This document shows, in pieces, positions 41,516 through 49,585 of a stretch of 62,413 nucleotides of DNA. The notes beneath the pieces were generated by a model. That model had not been told where the DNA came from, ran no database searches, and saw only the letters and a list, made by a program, of their open reading frames with translations. The DNA comes from Stomatobaculum sp. (GTDB lineage: Bacteria; Bacillota_A; Clostridia; Lachnospirales; Lachnospiraceae), in assembly GCA_017449925.1 (NCBI GenBank), contig JAFSYO010000146.1, positions 1 to 62,413 on the forward strand. The letters are read 5' to 3'. Position numbers and translations under genes: made by a program. Position 1 is the first letter of the stretch. Every line of letters begins with the position of its first letter.

Positions 41516-42493
41516 ATGCATATGTCAGACGCTTTGCTTTCACCGGCGGTGGGAGCAGTCATGTACGGCGTGACCGCGGCGGCGATCGCGAAGGCGGTGA
41601 AGGAGACCGACGCGGAGGAACTGGGGCAGCAGAGGCTGCCGCTGATGGCGGTTTCGGGCGCCTTTGTGTTTGCGGCGCAGATGATCAATTTTACGATTCC
41701 GGGAACCGGCTCCAGCGGTCATATCTGCGGCGGGATCCTGCTGGCAGGACTTCTGGGAGGAGGACCGGCGCTGCTCACCATAGCCTCGGTCCTGCTGATC
41801 CAGTGCCTGTTCTTTGCGGACGGGGGCCTGCTGGCTCTGGGGGCGAACATATTCAATATGGGGGTGATCCCGTGCCTTCTCATCTATCCGCTGCTGGTCC
41901 GGCCCCTTAGCCGGAGGATGGGCGAGAAGGGGATGCCGGCGGTGACGGTGATCTCCTGCATCGCCGGACTGGAGCTGGGAGCGTTCTGTGTGGTGCTGGA
42001 GACCCTGGTCTCCGGGATCACGGAGCTTCCTGTGGGCGTGTTCATGGGGCTGATGCTGCCCATCCATCTCGCCATCGGTTTTGTTGAGGGACTGATCACC
42101 GCGGCAGTCTTTGCCTGTGTGAAAAAGACCCGGCCGGAGCTTCTGTCGGCAGAAGACAAGCCAGTGGGCTCTCTCCGCAGCACCGTCGTGATGCTGGCTG
42201 TGTTCGCGGTCCTGACAGGGGGCGGCCTCTCTTTGCTGGCTTCCGGGTATCCGGACGGGCTGGAGTGGTCCATGGAGCGGACCGCCGGGACTGCGGAACT
42301 GGAGCGGAATGACGCTGTGCACGATGCGGCGGCTGCGGTCCAGGAGGCGGCAGCTGTGCTGCCGGACTACGATTTTAAAGCCGGTGAAGGGACCGGGACT
42401 TCAGCCAGCGGCCTGATCGGCGGCCTGATGACCTGTGTCCTGGCAGGCGCTGCCGGCGGCGCTGTGGTCCTGGCAAAGCGGCGCAGCAGATGA
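41516..42493 (+). CDS. Fused NikM-NikN component of an ECF nickel/cobalt transporter
   Basis: The 325-residue product begins MHMSDALLSPAVG. In this family the mature N-terminal Met-His coordinates the metal, so the start at 41516 matters; it is supported by GGAAAGGAG upstream. SGHICGGILLAGLLGG and LGANIFNMGVIP are CbiM/NikM signatures. The C-terminal part (GLSLLASGYPDGLEWSMERTAG and a last helix) corresponds to NikN/CbiN fused on. The following larC points to nickel rather than cobalt. The stop overlaps nikQ by 4 bp. Confidence 0.9.
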   Translation: MHMSDALLSPAVGAVMYGVTAAAIAKAVKETDAEELGQQRLPLMAVSGAFVFAAQMINFTIPGTGSSGHICGGILLAGLLGGGPALLTIASVLLIQCLFFADGGLLALGANIFNMGVIPCLLIYPLLVRPLSRRMGEKGMPAVTVISCIAGLELGAFCVVLETLVSGITELPVGVFMGLMLPIHLAIGFVEGLITAAVFACVKKTRPELLSAEDKPVGSLRSTVVMLAVFAVLTGGGLSLLASGYPDGLEWSMERTAGTAELERNDAVHDAAAAVQEAAAVLPDYDFKAGEGTGTSASGLIGGLMTCVLAGAAGGAVVLAKRRSR

Positions 42494-43326
42494 ACCCGGG
42501 ACCGGAGGGGAGCCTCCGCGAGCTTCAGACGCTGGAGGAACTATCTTCAGGAAATACCGCCGTACACCGCCTGCACCCCGGGGCAAAACTTGCGGCAGTC
42601 CTTGTTTACCTGGTCTGCCTGATGTCCCTGGAGCGGCATTCCCTGAGCCGGGTGACGCCCTTTCTGTTCTACCCGGTTCTGATGTGCGCTGTTTCGTCGC
42701 TGCCCCCGGGGCTTCTTTTCCGCCGTACGCTGCCGGCACTGCCCTTTGCCTTGTTTGCCGGAGTGAGCAACCTCCTTTTTGAAAGGGGAACAGCGTTGTC
42801 ACTGACACTGCCTTTCCCCGGGGGAGCTGTTCTTCTGCTGACGGTGACACAGGGGATGTTTTCCTTCGCGATGCTGATGTGCCGCACCCTTCTCTGTGTT
42901 TCCGCGGTGATGATCCTCATCGGCACCACGCCCTTTCCGGATCTCACCGGGGCAATGAAGCAGATGCATTTCCCGGCGGTGCTGGCGGATCTCCTGGAGA
43001 TGCTGTACCGGTACCTGTTCGTGCTGGGGGAGGAAGCGGAACTGATGATCACGGCCTTCCGCCTGAGGAGCGGCGGAAGAGTATGGCCGGTGCCGTCGGA
43101 GTATGCTCCGATGATCAGCCAGCTGTTCTTCCGGAGCGCCGACCGGGCGGAGAGGATCTATGACTCCATGCAGTGCCGGCTGTCCAGCGGCGCGGGGACA
43201 TTGACCGGAGAGATCAGGGAATGGAACAGCCGGGACCGGCTGTTCCTTCTTCTGGCATGGGGAAGTTCGGTGCTGTTCGCGTTCCTGGATATTCCGATGC
43301 TCCTGGAAACACTGGCCGGAGGCTGA
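42490..43326 (+). CDS. EcfT/CbiQ-type transmembrane component
   Basis: The 278-residue membrane protein has RLHPGAKLAAVLVYL near the N-terminus (the conserved HP.kl segment) and two coupling Ala-Arg type motifs, seen as AFRLRSGGRV and SMQCRLSSG. It links the ATPase to NikM. It is preceded by overlap with nikMN and followed 5 bp later by the ATPase. It is called NikQ on context. Confidence 0.88.
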   Translation: MNPGPEGSLRELQTLEELSSGNTAVHRLHPGAKLAAVLVYLVCLMSLERHSLSRVTPFLFYPVLMCAVSSLPPGLLFRRTLPALPFALFAGVSNLLFERGTALSLTLPFPGGAVLLLTVTQGMFSFAMLMCRTLLCVSAVMILIGTTPFPDLTGAMKQMHFPAVLADLLEMLYRYLFVLGEEAELMITAFRLRSGGRVWPVPSEYAPMISQLFFRSADRAERIYDSMQCRLSSGAGTLTGEIREWNSRDRLFLLLAWGSSVLFAFLDIPMLLETLAGG

Positions 43327-43331
43327 TAATT

Positions 43332-44006
43332 ATGATAAAACTAAAGGACTGGACAGTCACTTATCCGGACGGAACTGTCGCGGTGGACCGTCTCTGTTTT
43401 TCTGCCTCGAAGGGAGAAAGAGTCGCGCTGATCGGCGGCAACGGAGCGGGAAAAAGCAGCCTGATCCGGTCCCTGGTGGGCATTCTGCCCGGAAAAGGGG
43501 ACGCGGAGGTGGCGGGCCTCAGCGTGAAAAAAGAGAATTACCGGGAGATCCGCAGGAAGACCGGGGTGGTGTTCCAGAATCCGGACGACCAGCTGTTCCT
43601 TCCCACGATCCGAGACAATGTGGCTTTCGGGCCGAGGAATCTCGGCCTTGGAAAAGAGGAGACGGAGGCGAAGGTGCGTCAGATCCTTCTTCAGTTCAAT
43701 ATCCCGGAACTCACGGACCGTTATGCCGCGAAGCTTTCCGGCGGAGAGAAACGCCTGGCGGCCCTGGCCTCTGTCATGGTCATGGATCCGGAAGTCCTTC
43801 TTCTGGACGAGCCGACGGCTTTTCTGGATCCGAAGGCGAGAAGGAATCTGATCCGGGTGCTGAAACGCCTGCCTCAGACTATGCTGATCGCGACTCATGA
43901 CCTGGCATTTGCCGCGGAGGTATGTCCCAGAGCGGCAGTTTTGTCCCGCGGCAGGCTGACTGCGGAGAAAGCGACGGAGGAGATCAATGAAGACCTTATA
44001 TCTTGA
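43332..44006 (+). CDS. Energy-coupling ATP-binding protein (NikO/CbiO type)
   Basis: The 224-residue ATPase has Walker A GGNGAGKSS (about residues 35-43), Q-loop VFQNPDDQLF, the signature LSGGEKRLAA and Walker B VLLLDEPTAFLD, with the ATHD H-switch. The Q-loop NPDDQ is typical of metal ECF systems. The start at 43332 is internal to a longer open frame whose upstream part overlaps nikQ. The final 20 bp overlap larC. Confidence 0.92.
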   Translation: MIKLKDWTVTYPDGTVAVDRLCFSASKGERVALIGGNGAGKSSLIRSLVGILPGKGDAEVAGLSVKKENYREIRRKTGVVFQNPDDQLFLPTIRDNVAFGPRNLGLGKEETEAKVRQILLQFNIPELTDRYAAKLSGGEKRLAALASVMVMDPEVLLLDEPTAFLDPKARRNLIRVLKRLPQTMLIATHDLAFAAEVCPRAAVLSRGRLTAEKATEEINEDLIS

Positions 44007-45267
44007 GTGCAACATGGGAGCGGCGGGCGATATGCTGACCGCGGCGCTTCTGGAACTGCATCCGGACCCGGCGGGGGTCATAGCCTGGCTGAACGGGCTG
44101 GGCATTCCGGAGACAGTGATCGCCGCGGAGGAGTCGGTGAAGTGCGGGATCCACGGGACCCATGTGTCCGTGAAAGTCGGCGGAGAGGAAGAAGAGAGCT
44201 GCGATGCCGGACATGATCACCATCACGACCATCATCACCACGATCATGATCACGGCCATGACCATCATGATCACGATCACGGGCATTCCCACGAACATCA
44301 CCATGAGCACCACCATCTCTCGGATATCGAGGAGATCGTGTCTCATCTGACCCTGCCGGAAAAGGTCAGGAAGGATATCATGCAGGTGTACCGTCTCATC
44401 GCTGAGGCGGAAGCGAAGGTCCACGGGACCACGCCGGACATGATCCACTTTCATGAAGTGGGGACCATGGACGCGGTCATGGACGTAGCGGCAGTCTGTC
44501 TGCTGATCTACGAACTCGCGCCGGAAAAGATCGTCTCCTCCCCGGTCCACGTGGGATGCGGAGAAGTCCGCTGCGCCCATGGAGTCCTGCCGGTGCCGGC
44601 GCCGGCCGCCGCATATCTTCTGAGGGACATCCCGACTTACGGCGGGGCGGTGCAGGGCGAGCTCTGCACGCCTACAGGCGCTGCGCTGCTGCGCTACTTC
44701 GCAGACGAATTCGGCGAGCAGCCGGTCATGCGGGTCAGTAAGATCGGATACGGCATGGGTAAGAAGGATTTTCCGCGGGCCAACTGTGTCCGGGCCATGC
44801 TGGGAGAGACGGAGGAAGCGGGCGACAGGATCCTGGAGCTTCGCTGCAATCTGGACGACATGACAGGAGAGGATCTGGGATACTGCATGAACCTCCTGTT
44901 CTCCGAAGGCGCGAGGGATGTCTTCACGACGCCTGTAGGAATGAAAAAAGGCCGCCCCGGGACGCTCCTTACGGTGATCTGCAGCCCGGAGAACAGGGAC
45001 CGGATGCTTAAGGTCCTGTTCCGCGAGACCACGACGCTGGGAGTGAGGGAGACGGTCTGCAGCAGACACATTCTGAGAAGAACGGAAGAAACAAAGGAGA
45101 CGGAGTTCGGCCCTGTCCGGGTCAAACACTCCGAGGGTTTCGGCGTCAGGCGGATCAAGGCCGAGTATGAGGACATCGCCCGCATCGCCGGAGAGACAGG
45201 CCGCCCCATCGCGGAGATCCGGGAACAGATCGACGCGGCAGTCAGGGCGGAAGAAGAGGATAACTGA
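43987..45267 (+). CDS. larC: Nickel-pincer cofactor synthase LarC, uninterrupted
   Basis: LarC inserts nickel into the pyridinium bis-thioacid mononucleotide to complete the nickel-pincer cofactor of lactate racemase and related enzymes. The 426-residue product has the start LYLECNMGAAGDML, then a His/Asp-rich stretch at about residues 76-110 (over twenty His) that can bind nickel. HFHEVGTMDAVMDV follows, then ELCTPTGAALLRY and a C-terminal domain with DDMTGEDLGY. In Lactobacillus the gene is split by a programmed frameshift; here it is one frame. larB and larE are not in the window. It overlaps the ATPase gene by 20 bp. Confidence 0.93.
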   Translation: MKTLYLECNMGAAGDMLTAALLELHPDPAGVIAWLNGLGIPETVIAAEESVKCGIHGTHVSVKVGGEEEESCDAGHDHHHDHHHHDHDHGHDHHDHDHGHSHEHHHEHHHLSDIEEIVSHLTLPEKVRKDIMQVYRLIAEAEAKVHGTTPDMIHFHEVGTMDAVMDVAAVCLLIYELAPEKIVSSPVHVGCGEVRCAHGVLPVPAPAAAYLLRDIPTYGGAVQGELCTPTGAALLRYFADEFGEQPVMRVSKIGYGMGKKDFPRANCVRAMLGETEEAGDRILELRCNLDDMTGEDLGYCMNLLFSEGARDVFTTPVGMKKGRPGTLLTVICSPENRDRMLKVLFRETTTLGVRETVCSRHILRRTEETKETEFGPVRVKHSEGFGVRRIKAEYEDIARIAGETGRPIAEIREQIDAAVRAEEEDN

Positions 45268-45271
45268 TTTT

Positions 45272-45820
45272 ATGGAACACAGCATCAAAAGAAACGAGAA
45301 TATCCGGAACATGACTTTTGCGGCGCTCTGCACGGCGCTGTGTCCCGTGATGCCGCTCCTGGCCGGGCTGATCCCCAACGGGCGGCAGCTGCTCAGCCCC
45401 ATGCACATCCCGCCGCTTCTCTGCGGCCTGGTGACAGGACCGGTCTACGGCGCCGCGGCAGGTCTTCTGGGGCCGCTGCTGGGGGCGCTGACAGTGGGTA
45501 CGCCGCCCATGGCGAAACTGCCCCAGATGATGACGGAACTGTGCTGCTACGGCCTTTTCACAGGCCTTATGATGAAGCTGGTCCGTTCAGGCAAGCTGAG
45601 AACGGACCTGTGGATCAGCATGGTGACCGCCATGGTGATCGGAAGGATCGCCGGCGGCCTGGTGACCGGGCTGATCATGCTGAAGGGAGAGTATTCCCTG
45701 CAGCTCTGGGCCGGGGCATACTTTGCCGGGACAGCACCCGGCATTGTCCTGCACCTCATCATGATCCCCGCGGTCTACTACGCCCTGGAACGCGCCGGCC
45801 TGATCCCCCGGCGGTACTGA
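45272..45820 (+). CDS. ECF transporter S component of unknown substrate
   Basis: The 182-residue hydrophobic protein has about five to six helices. LSPMHIPPLLCGLVTGPVYGAAAGLLGPLLG near residues 40-70 and GRIAGGLVTGLI in the second half are typical of S components that share an energizing module. The ATG at 45272 is 4 bp past larC, so it belongs to the nickel operon. Because the pincer cofactor is built from a nicotinate nucleotide, a pyridine-type vitamin would make sense as substrate, but this is only inferred from context. Confidence 0.78.
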   Translation: MEHSIKRNENIRNMTFAALCTALCPVMPLLAGLIPNGRQLLSPMHIPPLLCGLVTGPVYGAAAGLLGPLLGALTVGTPPMAKLPQMMTELCCYGLFTGLMMKLVRSGKLRTDLWISMVTAMVIGRIAGGLVTGLIMLKGEYSLQLWAGAYFAGTAPGIVLHLIMIPAVYYALERAGLIPRRY

Positions 45821-45864
45821 CAGGGCAGATCAGAATCGTTGTATAATTCCGCGCAGTGTCTGTA

Positions 45865-47205
45865 TTATGCGACGGGAAGGGTCACGGTGAAAGTGGTGCC
45901 GTCCTGGGGCGTGCTCTCACAGGAGATGCGGCCGTGATGCATGCGGACGATGCTTTCCGCGATGCTTAACCCCAGTCCGTAACCGCCCTCCGAGCGGGCC
46001 CGGGACTTGTCGGCCCGGTAAAAACGCTCGAAAATATGTGCCAGATCTTCGGGAGGAATGGCTTCGCCCGTGTTGTTCACGACGATGCGGACGGCATTCT
46101 TCCCGTTTTTTTCCTGACAGGGAGACATGGCGACGCGGACACGGCCGTCCTGGCCAGCGTACTTGACTGCATTGTCCAGCAGGATCGTGAAAAGCTGCTT
46201 CAGCTGTCCTTCATTTCCGGTGATGCGGAGGCCTTCCTGGATATCGCTGTCCAGGGTGACTTTCTTTTCGAAGGCCACGGCTTCAAAATTCAGGATCCGG
46301 TCCTGGGCCAGCTCGGAAAGATCGGCTTCGGACATCTGGACCTTCAGGGAGTCAGCGTCATTTTTCGCCAGGAACAGAAGGTTTTCCACCAGCTCCCGCA
46401 TCCGCTCGGCTTCTTCCCGGGTGTTCCGGACCCAGCGCATCTGGGACTGCACGGTATCTTCTTTGTGGGAACGGAGAATGTCCAGGTTCGCCAGGATCAC
46501 CGTGATCGGTGTCTTCAGCTCATGGGAGGCGTCCGCCACGAAGCGGTTCTGCTGATCCCAGGCTTTTTCCACCGGAGTAAGAGCCCACCGGGCCAGCCAG
46601 AAGCTCAAAAGGAAAAAGACCAGGAGCGCAGGGATAAGCACTGTGCCGAGAGAAAAAAGGAAGGAACGGAAAGCGGAGCTCTCTCCGGACATGTCTCCGA
46701 AAATGACCCAGAGGGTCCCCTCCGGTGTACGCTGGAGAGCGTACCGAAGATCATACTGCTTGAGAACGCCGCCGGCGTTCTTTTTTTCTTCTGATAATTC
46801 AGGGAGCAGCGAGACCAGGGCAGCCGCGCTGTCCTCCGTCATGGAGAGGTCGTGCTCGTCGATGTTCAGGACGCTGCCGTCGGAACCGACCTTGAGGATC
46901 ACATAGGGCAGGTAGTAGCCGCGCTGCCGGCGGGCGCCTTCTCTTTCCGGGATTCCTTCCCGGGGTCTTTCTCCGGGATTTCCTCCGGAATCATTCGGTC
47001 CGGGAAAGTTCTGGATCCGGAAGGAGGGATATCCTCCGGCGTTTCCCTGGACGGCCCTCCACAGTTCGTTCTGGAGAAAAAAGGTGGTGTTCTGGGTGTT
47101 CCGCTGGAAAAAAGAGACCGCCAGGAAGACACAGATGACGCCCAGAATGACCGACACGAAGCACATATTGATCAGAATGAACTTGTTCCGCAGTTTCTTA
47201 ATCAT
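45865..47205 (-). CDS. Two-component sensor histidine kinase
   Basis: The 446-residue kinase has helices at about residues 8-31 and 193-217 flanking an extracellular domain with a Pro/Gly/Arg-rich loop. HAMP-like and HisKA regions follow with the phospho-acceptor His in DASHELKTPI, then N-box NAVKYA and G boxes near GYGLGLSIA. The start at 47205 (GGAGG upstream) overlaps the response regulator gene by 8 bp. It senses an unknown envelope signal and should phosphorylate the regulator encoded upstream. Confidence 0.93.
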   Translation of the reverse strand: MIKKLRNKFILINMCFVSVILGVICVFLAVSFFQRNTQNTTFFLQNELWRAVQGNAGGYPSFRIQNFPGPNDSGGNPGERPREGIPEREGARRQRGYYLPYVILKVGSDGSVLNIDEHDLSMTEDSAAALVSLLPELSEEKKNAGGVLKQYDLRYALQRTPEGTLWVIFGDMSGESSAFRSFLFSLGTVLIPALLVFFLLSFWLARWALTPVEKAWDQQNRFVADASHELKTPITVILANLDILRSHKEDTVQSQMRWVRNTREEAERMRELVENLLFLAKNDADSLKVQMSEADLSELAQDRILNFEAVAFEKKVTLDSDIQEGLRITGNEGQLKQLFTILLDNAVKYAGQDGRVRVAMSPCQEKNGKNAVRIVVNNTGEAIPPEDLAHIFERFYRADKSRARSEGGYGLGLSIAESIVRMHHGRISCESTPQDGTTFTVTLPVA

Positions 47206-47875
47206 CGGCTGCCTCCAGGCGGTATCCGACTTTCCGGATGGTGGAGATCTGGACACGGGAGCCCAGGAAGCTGAGCTTCTTTCTTAAGAAAGAGATGTAG
47301 GCTTCCACGTTGTTGTCCTCGGCGTCGGAATCATCGCCCCATACCTTGCTGATCAGCATTTCCTTGGAGACGATGGATTTCTGGTTGGAGAGGAGGATCT
47401 TCATGATCTCAAATTCCTTATAAGCCAGGTGGATGCTTTTCGCGCCGCAGGAGAGGTCATTGGTGGAGAGAGACAGTGTCAGATCCTCCATGGTCATCTC
47501 TTCGATCACTACTTCTCCCTGGCGGCGGGAGAGAGCCCGGATCCTGGCCAGCAGTTCCTCCGGTACGAAAGGCTTCGTCATATAATCGTCCGCGCCCTTG
47601 TCAAGTCCGCGGATCTTGTCGCGCACATCGTCCCGGGCAGTCAGCATGATCACAGGAGTCTTCACCTTCGCGGCCCTCATGGACCGCACCACTTCAAAGC
47701 CGTCCTTTCCGGGAAGCATCACATCCAGGACGATCACGTCGTAATCCCCGAACAGGGCGTAATCCAGTCCGTCATTTCCGTTATTTGCCACGTCCACCTG
47801 GTACTTCTGCTCCTGCATGATCTGCGACAGGGCTTCTGCCAGCCGGAGTTCATCTTCCACGATCAGTATTTTCAT
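47198..47875 (-). CDS. OmpR-family response regulator
   Basis: The 225-residue product has a receiver domain (MKILIVEDE, phospho-acceptor Asp in DVIVLDVMLPG, Lys in YMTKPF) and a winged-helix output domain (LAYKEFEIMKILLSN, SDAEDNNVEAYISFLRKKL). The ATG at 47875 is chosen since the receiver begins there. It is divergent from the VTC/DUF4956/Cthe_2159 genes whose promoter carries a direct repeat of the OmpR type. Confidence 0.95.
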   Translation of the reverse strand: MKILIVEDELRLAEALSQIMQEQKYQVDVANNGNDGLDYALFGDYDVIVLDVMLPGKDGFEVVRSMRAAKVKTPVIMLTARDDVRDKIRGLDKGADDYMTKPFVPEELLARIRALSRRQGEVVIEEMTMEDLTLSLSTNDLSCGAKSIHLAYKEFEIMKILLSNQKSIVSKEMLISKVWGDDSDAEDNNVEAYISFLRKKLSFLGSRVQISTIRKVGYRLEAADD

Positions 47876-48007
47876 TAGGAGTATTCCTTTCAGGGAAAAA
47901 GTGATTCCCGAGTCGTTACGCACTTCGCGTTCTTACTATTTAGAAAATATCATAGCATAGTTTACTGAATTGAAACTGAAAGAACTGCGGAACAGATGTG
48001 TTAAATC

Positions 48008-48052
48008 GTTCACAAAGTGTTCACGGTTACATGCATGTTTTTTCAGTATGAT
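48008..48052 (+). promoter_or_regulatory. Activator-type promoter with GTTCAC direct repeats
   Basis: GTTCAC occurs at 48008-48013 and 48019-48024, one helical turn (11 bp) apart. The second copy ends where the -35 of a TATGAT -10 (48047-48052) would lie. The sequence at the -35 (CGGTTA) is poor, as expected of a promoter that needs an OmpR/PhoB-type activator. The divergent response regulator is the obvious candidate. Confidence 0.55.
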
Positions 48053-48135
48053 TTCAGTTTCAGCTCGTAAACTGGGGACCGTTAAAAGAAAAACGCAGGG
48101 TCTGATCACGAGGGCCCGGAAGAGGAGGAACCGGC

Positions 48136-48870
48136 ATGGCGCAGGAGATCTTCAAACGAGTAGAAGAGAAATGGCTGCTGCCGAAGGAGGCATACAAAAA
48201 GCTCCTTCCGGAACTGAGAAAACATATGGCGGACGATGTGTTCGGAAAATATACGATCAGCAATGTCTATTACGACACCGCGGATTTCCGCCTGATCCAG
48301 GAATCCCTGGAAAAGCCGGTCTATAAGGAAAAGCTGAGGCTCCGGCTGTACGGGAAAGCTTCGGAGGACGGAAAGGTCTTTGCAGAGATCAAGAAAAAGT
48401 ACGAGGGCGTTGTCTACAAAAGACGTATTGCCCTTCCGCTCCGGGAGGCGCGCTGCTGGCTGAACTACGGCATCGTCCCCGAGGGGATCGGAAAGACCTT
48501 TACGGAAAAACAGATCTTCCAGGAGATCAGCTACATGAAAGAACGGTACGGACTGAAGCCGGCAGCTTTCATCGCCTACGACAGGACAGCGCTGGCCGGC
48601 ACCGAGGATCCGGAACTGAGGGTGACCTTCGACACAAATATCCGCTGCAGAACTTCTGAGCCGGATCTGGCGGCGGGAGACCAGGGGATGCAGCTTCTTC
48701 CGCCGGACACGGTGCTGATGGAAGTGAAAATTCCCGGAGCCATGCCGCTCTGGATGGCGGAACTGTTCGAGGACATTGCTCCGTACCAGCAGTCCTTTTC
48801 AAAGTACGGAAGTTATTATGCATATCTGATGAAAGAAAAAACCGAAGGGGGAAGAAAAAATGCTGCTTAA
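48136..48870 (+). CDS. VTC-domain (polyphosphate polymerase-like) protein
   Basis: The 244-residue product matches the VTC/CYTH-like tunnel fold: FKRVEEKWLLP at the start, then YYDTADFRL, YKEKLRLRLYG, FAEIKKKYEGVVYKRR and LMEVKIPG, supplying the basic and acidic residues lining the tunnel. In yeast Vtc4 this domain makes polyphosphate from ATP; bacterial relatives occur with DUF4956 and CotH or Cthe_2159 proteins and their substrate is not settled. The ATG is preceded by GGAGGA. It overlaps the DUF4956 gene by 11 bp. Confidence 0.88.
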   Translation: MAQEIFKRVEEKWLLPKEAYKKLLPELRKHMADDVFGKYTISNVYYDTADFRLIQESLEKPVYKEKLRLRLYGKASEDGKVFAEIKKKYEGVVYKRRIALPLREARCWLNYGIVPEGIGKTFTEKQIFQEISYMKERYGLKPAAFIAYDRTALAGTEDPELRVTFDTNIRCRTSEPDLAAGDQGMQLLPPDTVLMEVKIPGAMPLWMAELFEDIAPYQQSFSKYGSYYAYLMKEKTEGGRKNAA

Positions 48871-49537
48871 CAGTGTACTTACCGGCGTGTCTGCCGGCAT
48901 GGATGTCAAAACATTTCTTGTATGTCTCGCGGGGAGCGCGCTCTGCGGAATGTTTCTGGCAGGGATCCACGCTTACAAAAATCATTCCACGTCGAATTTC
49001 CTGATGACCCTGATCCTCCTGCCCATGCTGGTACAGGCGGTGATCATGATGGTCAACGGCAATGTAGGCACCGGCGTCGCGGTGGCGGGCGCCTTCTCCC
49101 TGGTACGGTTCCGTTCCATGCCCGGCAACTCCAGAGAGATCACCAGCGTCTTTGCGGCGATGGCCGCGGGACTCGCGAACGGAATGGGGTATCTCTCGCT
49201 GAGCCTTGTCATGGTCCTTTGCTTCGGCGCAGTCACTATTGCGCTGACGCACATCTTCGCGGCGGCGGAGAACACCAGGAAAAAGGACCTGAGGATCACG
49301 ATCCCCGAGAGTCTCGACTACTACAATGTTTTTGAGGATATCTTTGAGAAGTATCTGTCCGGCGCCGAGCTGGTCAGCGTGAAGACCACCAACATGGGAA
49401 GCCTTTACGAACTCCGCTACAGCATTTGCGAAAAGGATGAACGGCAGGAGAAGGAAATGATCGATATGATCCGCGTGCGGAACGGAAACTTAAAGATCGT
49501 GTGCGGACAGGCAGAGACAGCGGAGATGGCGCTGTAA
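48860..49537 (+). CDS. DUF4956 membrane protein
   Basis: The 225-residue product has about four membrane helices in its first 140 residues (VKTFLVCLAGSALCGMFLA and others), the conserved GAFSLVRFRSMPG segment near residue 75 and a soluble C-terminal domain. This is the DUF4956 family, almost always next to VTC-domain genes. A role as membrane channel or anchor for the VTC enzyme is an inference from context. Confidence 0.88.
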   Translation: MLLNSVLTGVSAGMDVKTFLVCLAGSALCGMFLAGIHAYKNHSTSNFLMTLILLPMLVQAVIMMVNGNVGTGVAVAGAFSLVRFRSMPGNSREITSVFAAMAAGLANGMGYLSLSLVMVLCFGAVTIALTHIFAAAENTRKKDLRITIPESLDYYNVFEDIFEKYLSGAELVSVKTTNMGSLYELRYSICEKDERQEKEMIDMIRVRNGNLKIVCGQAETAEMAL

Positions 49538-49585
49538 AGAATCGTTTTGGTGAAAACAAGTCATTGACGACAGAAAGGAAAGATC

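Noticed and set aside
43987..45267. Programmed frameshift in larC
   Set aside because: The gene is one continuous frame across the His-rich linker and both domains.
45167..45271. N-terminal extension of the S component
   Set aside because: Those 35 codons overlap larC in another frame and are not membrane-like; the ATG at 45272 fits the family.
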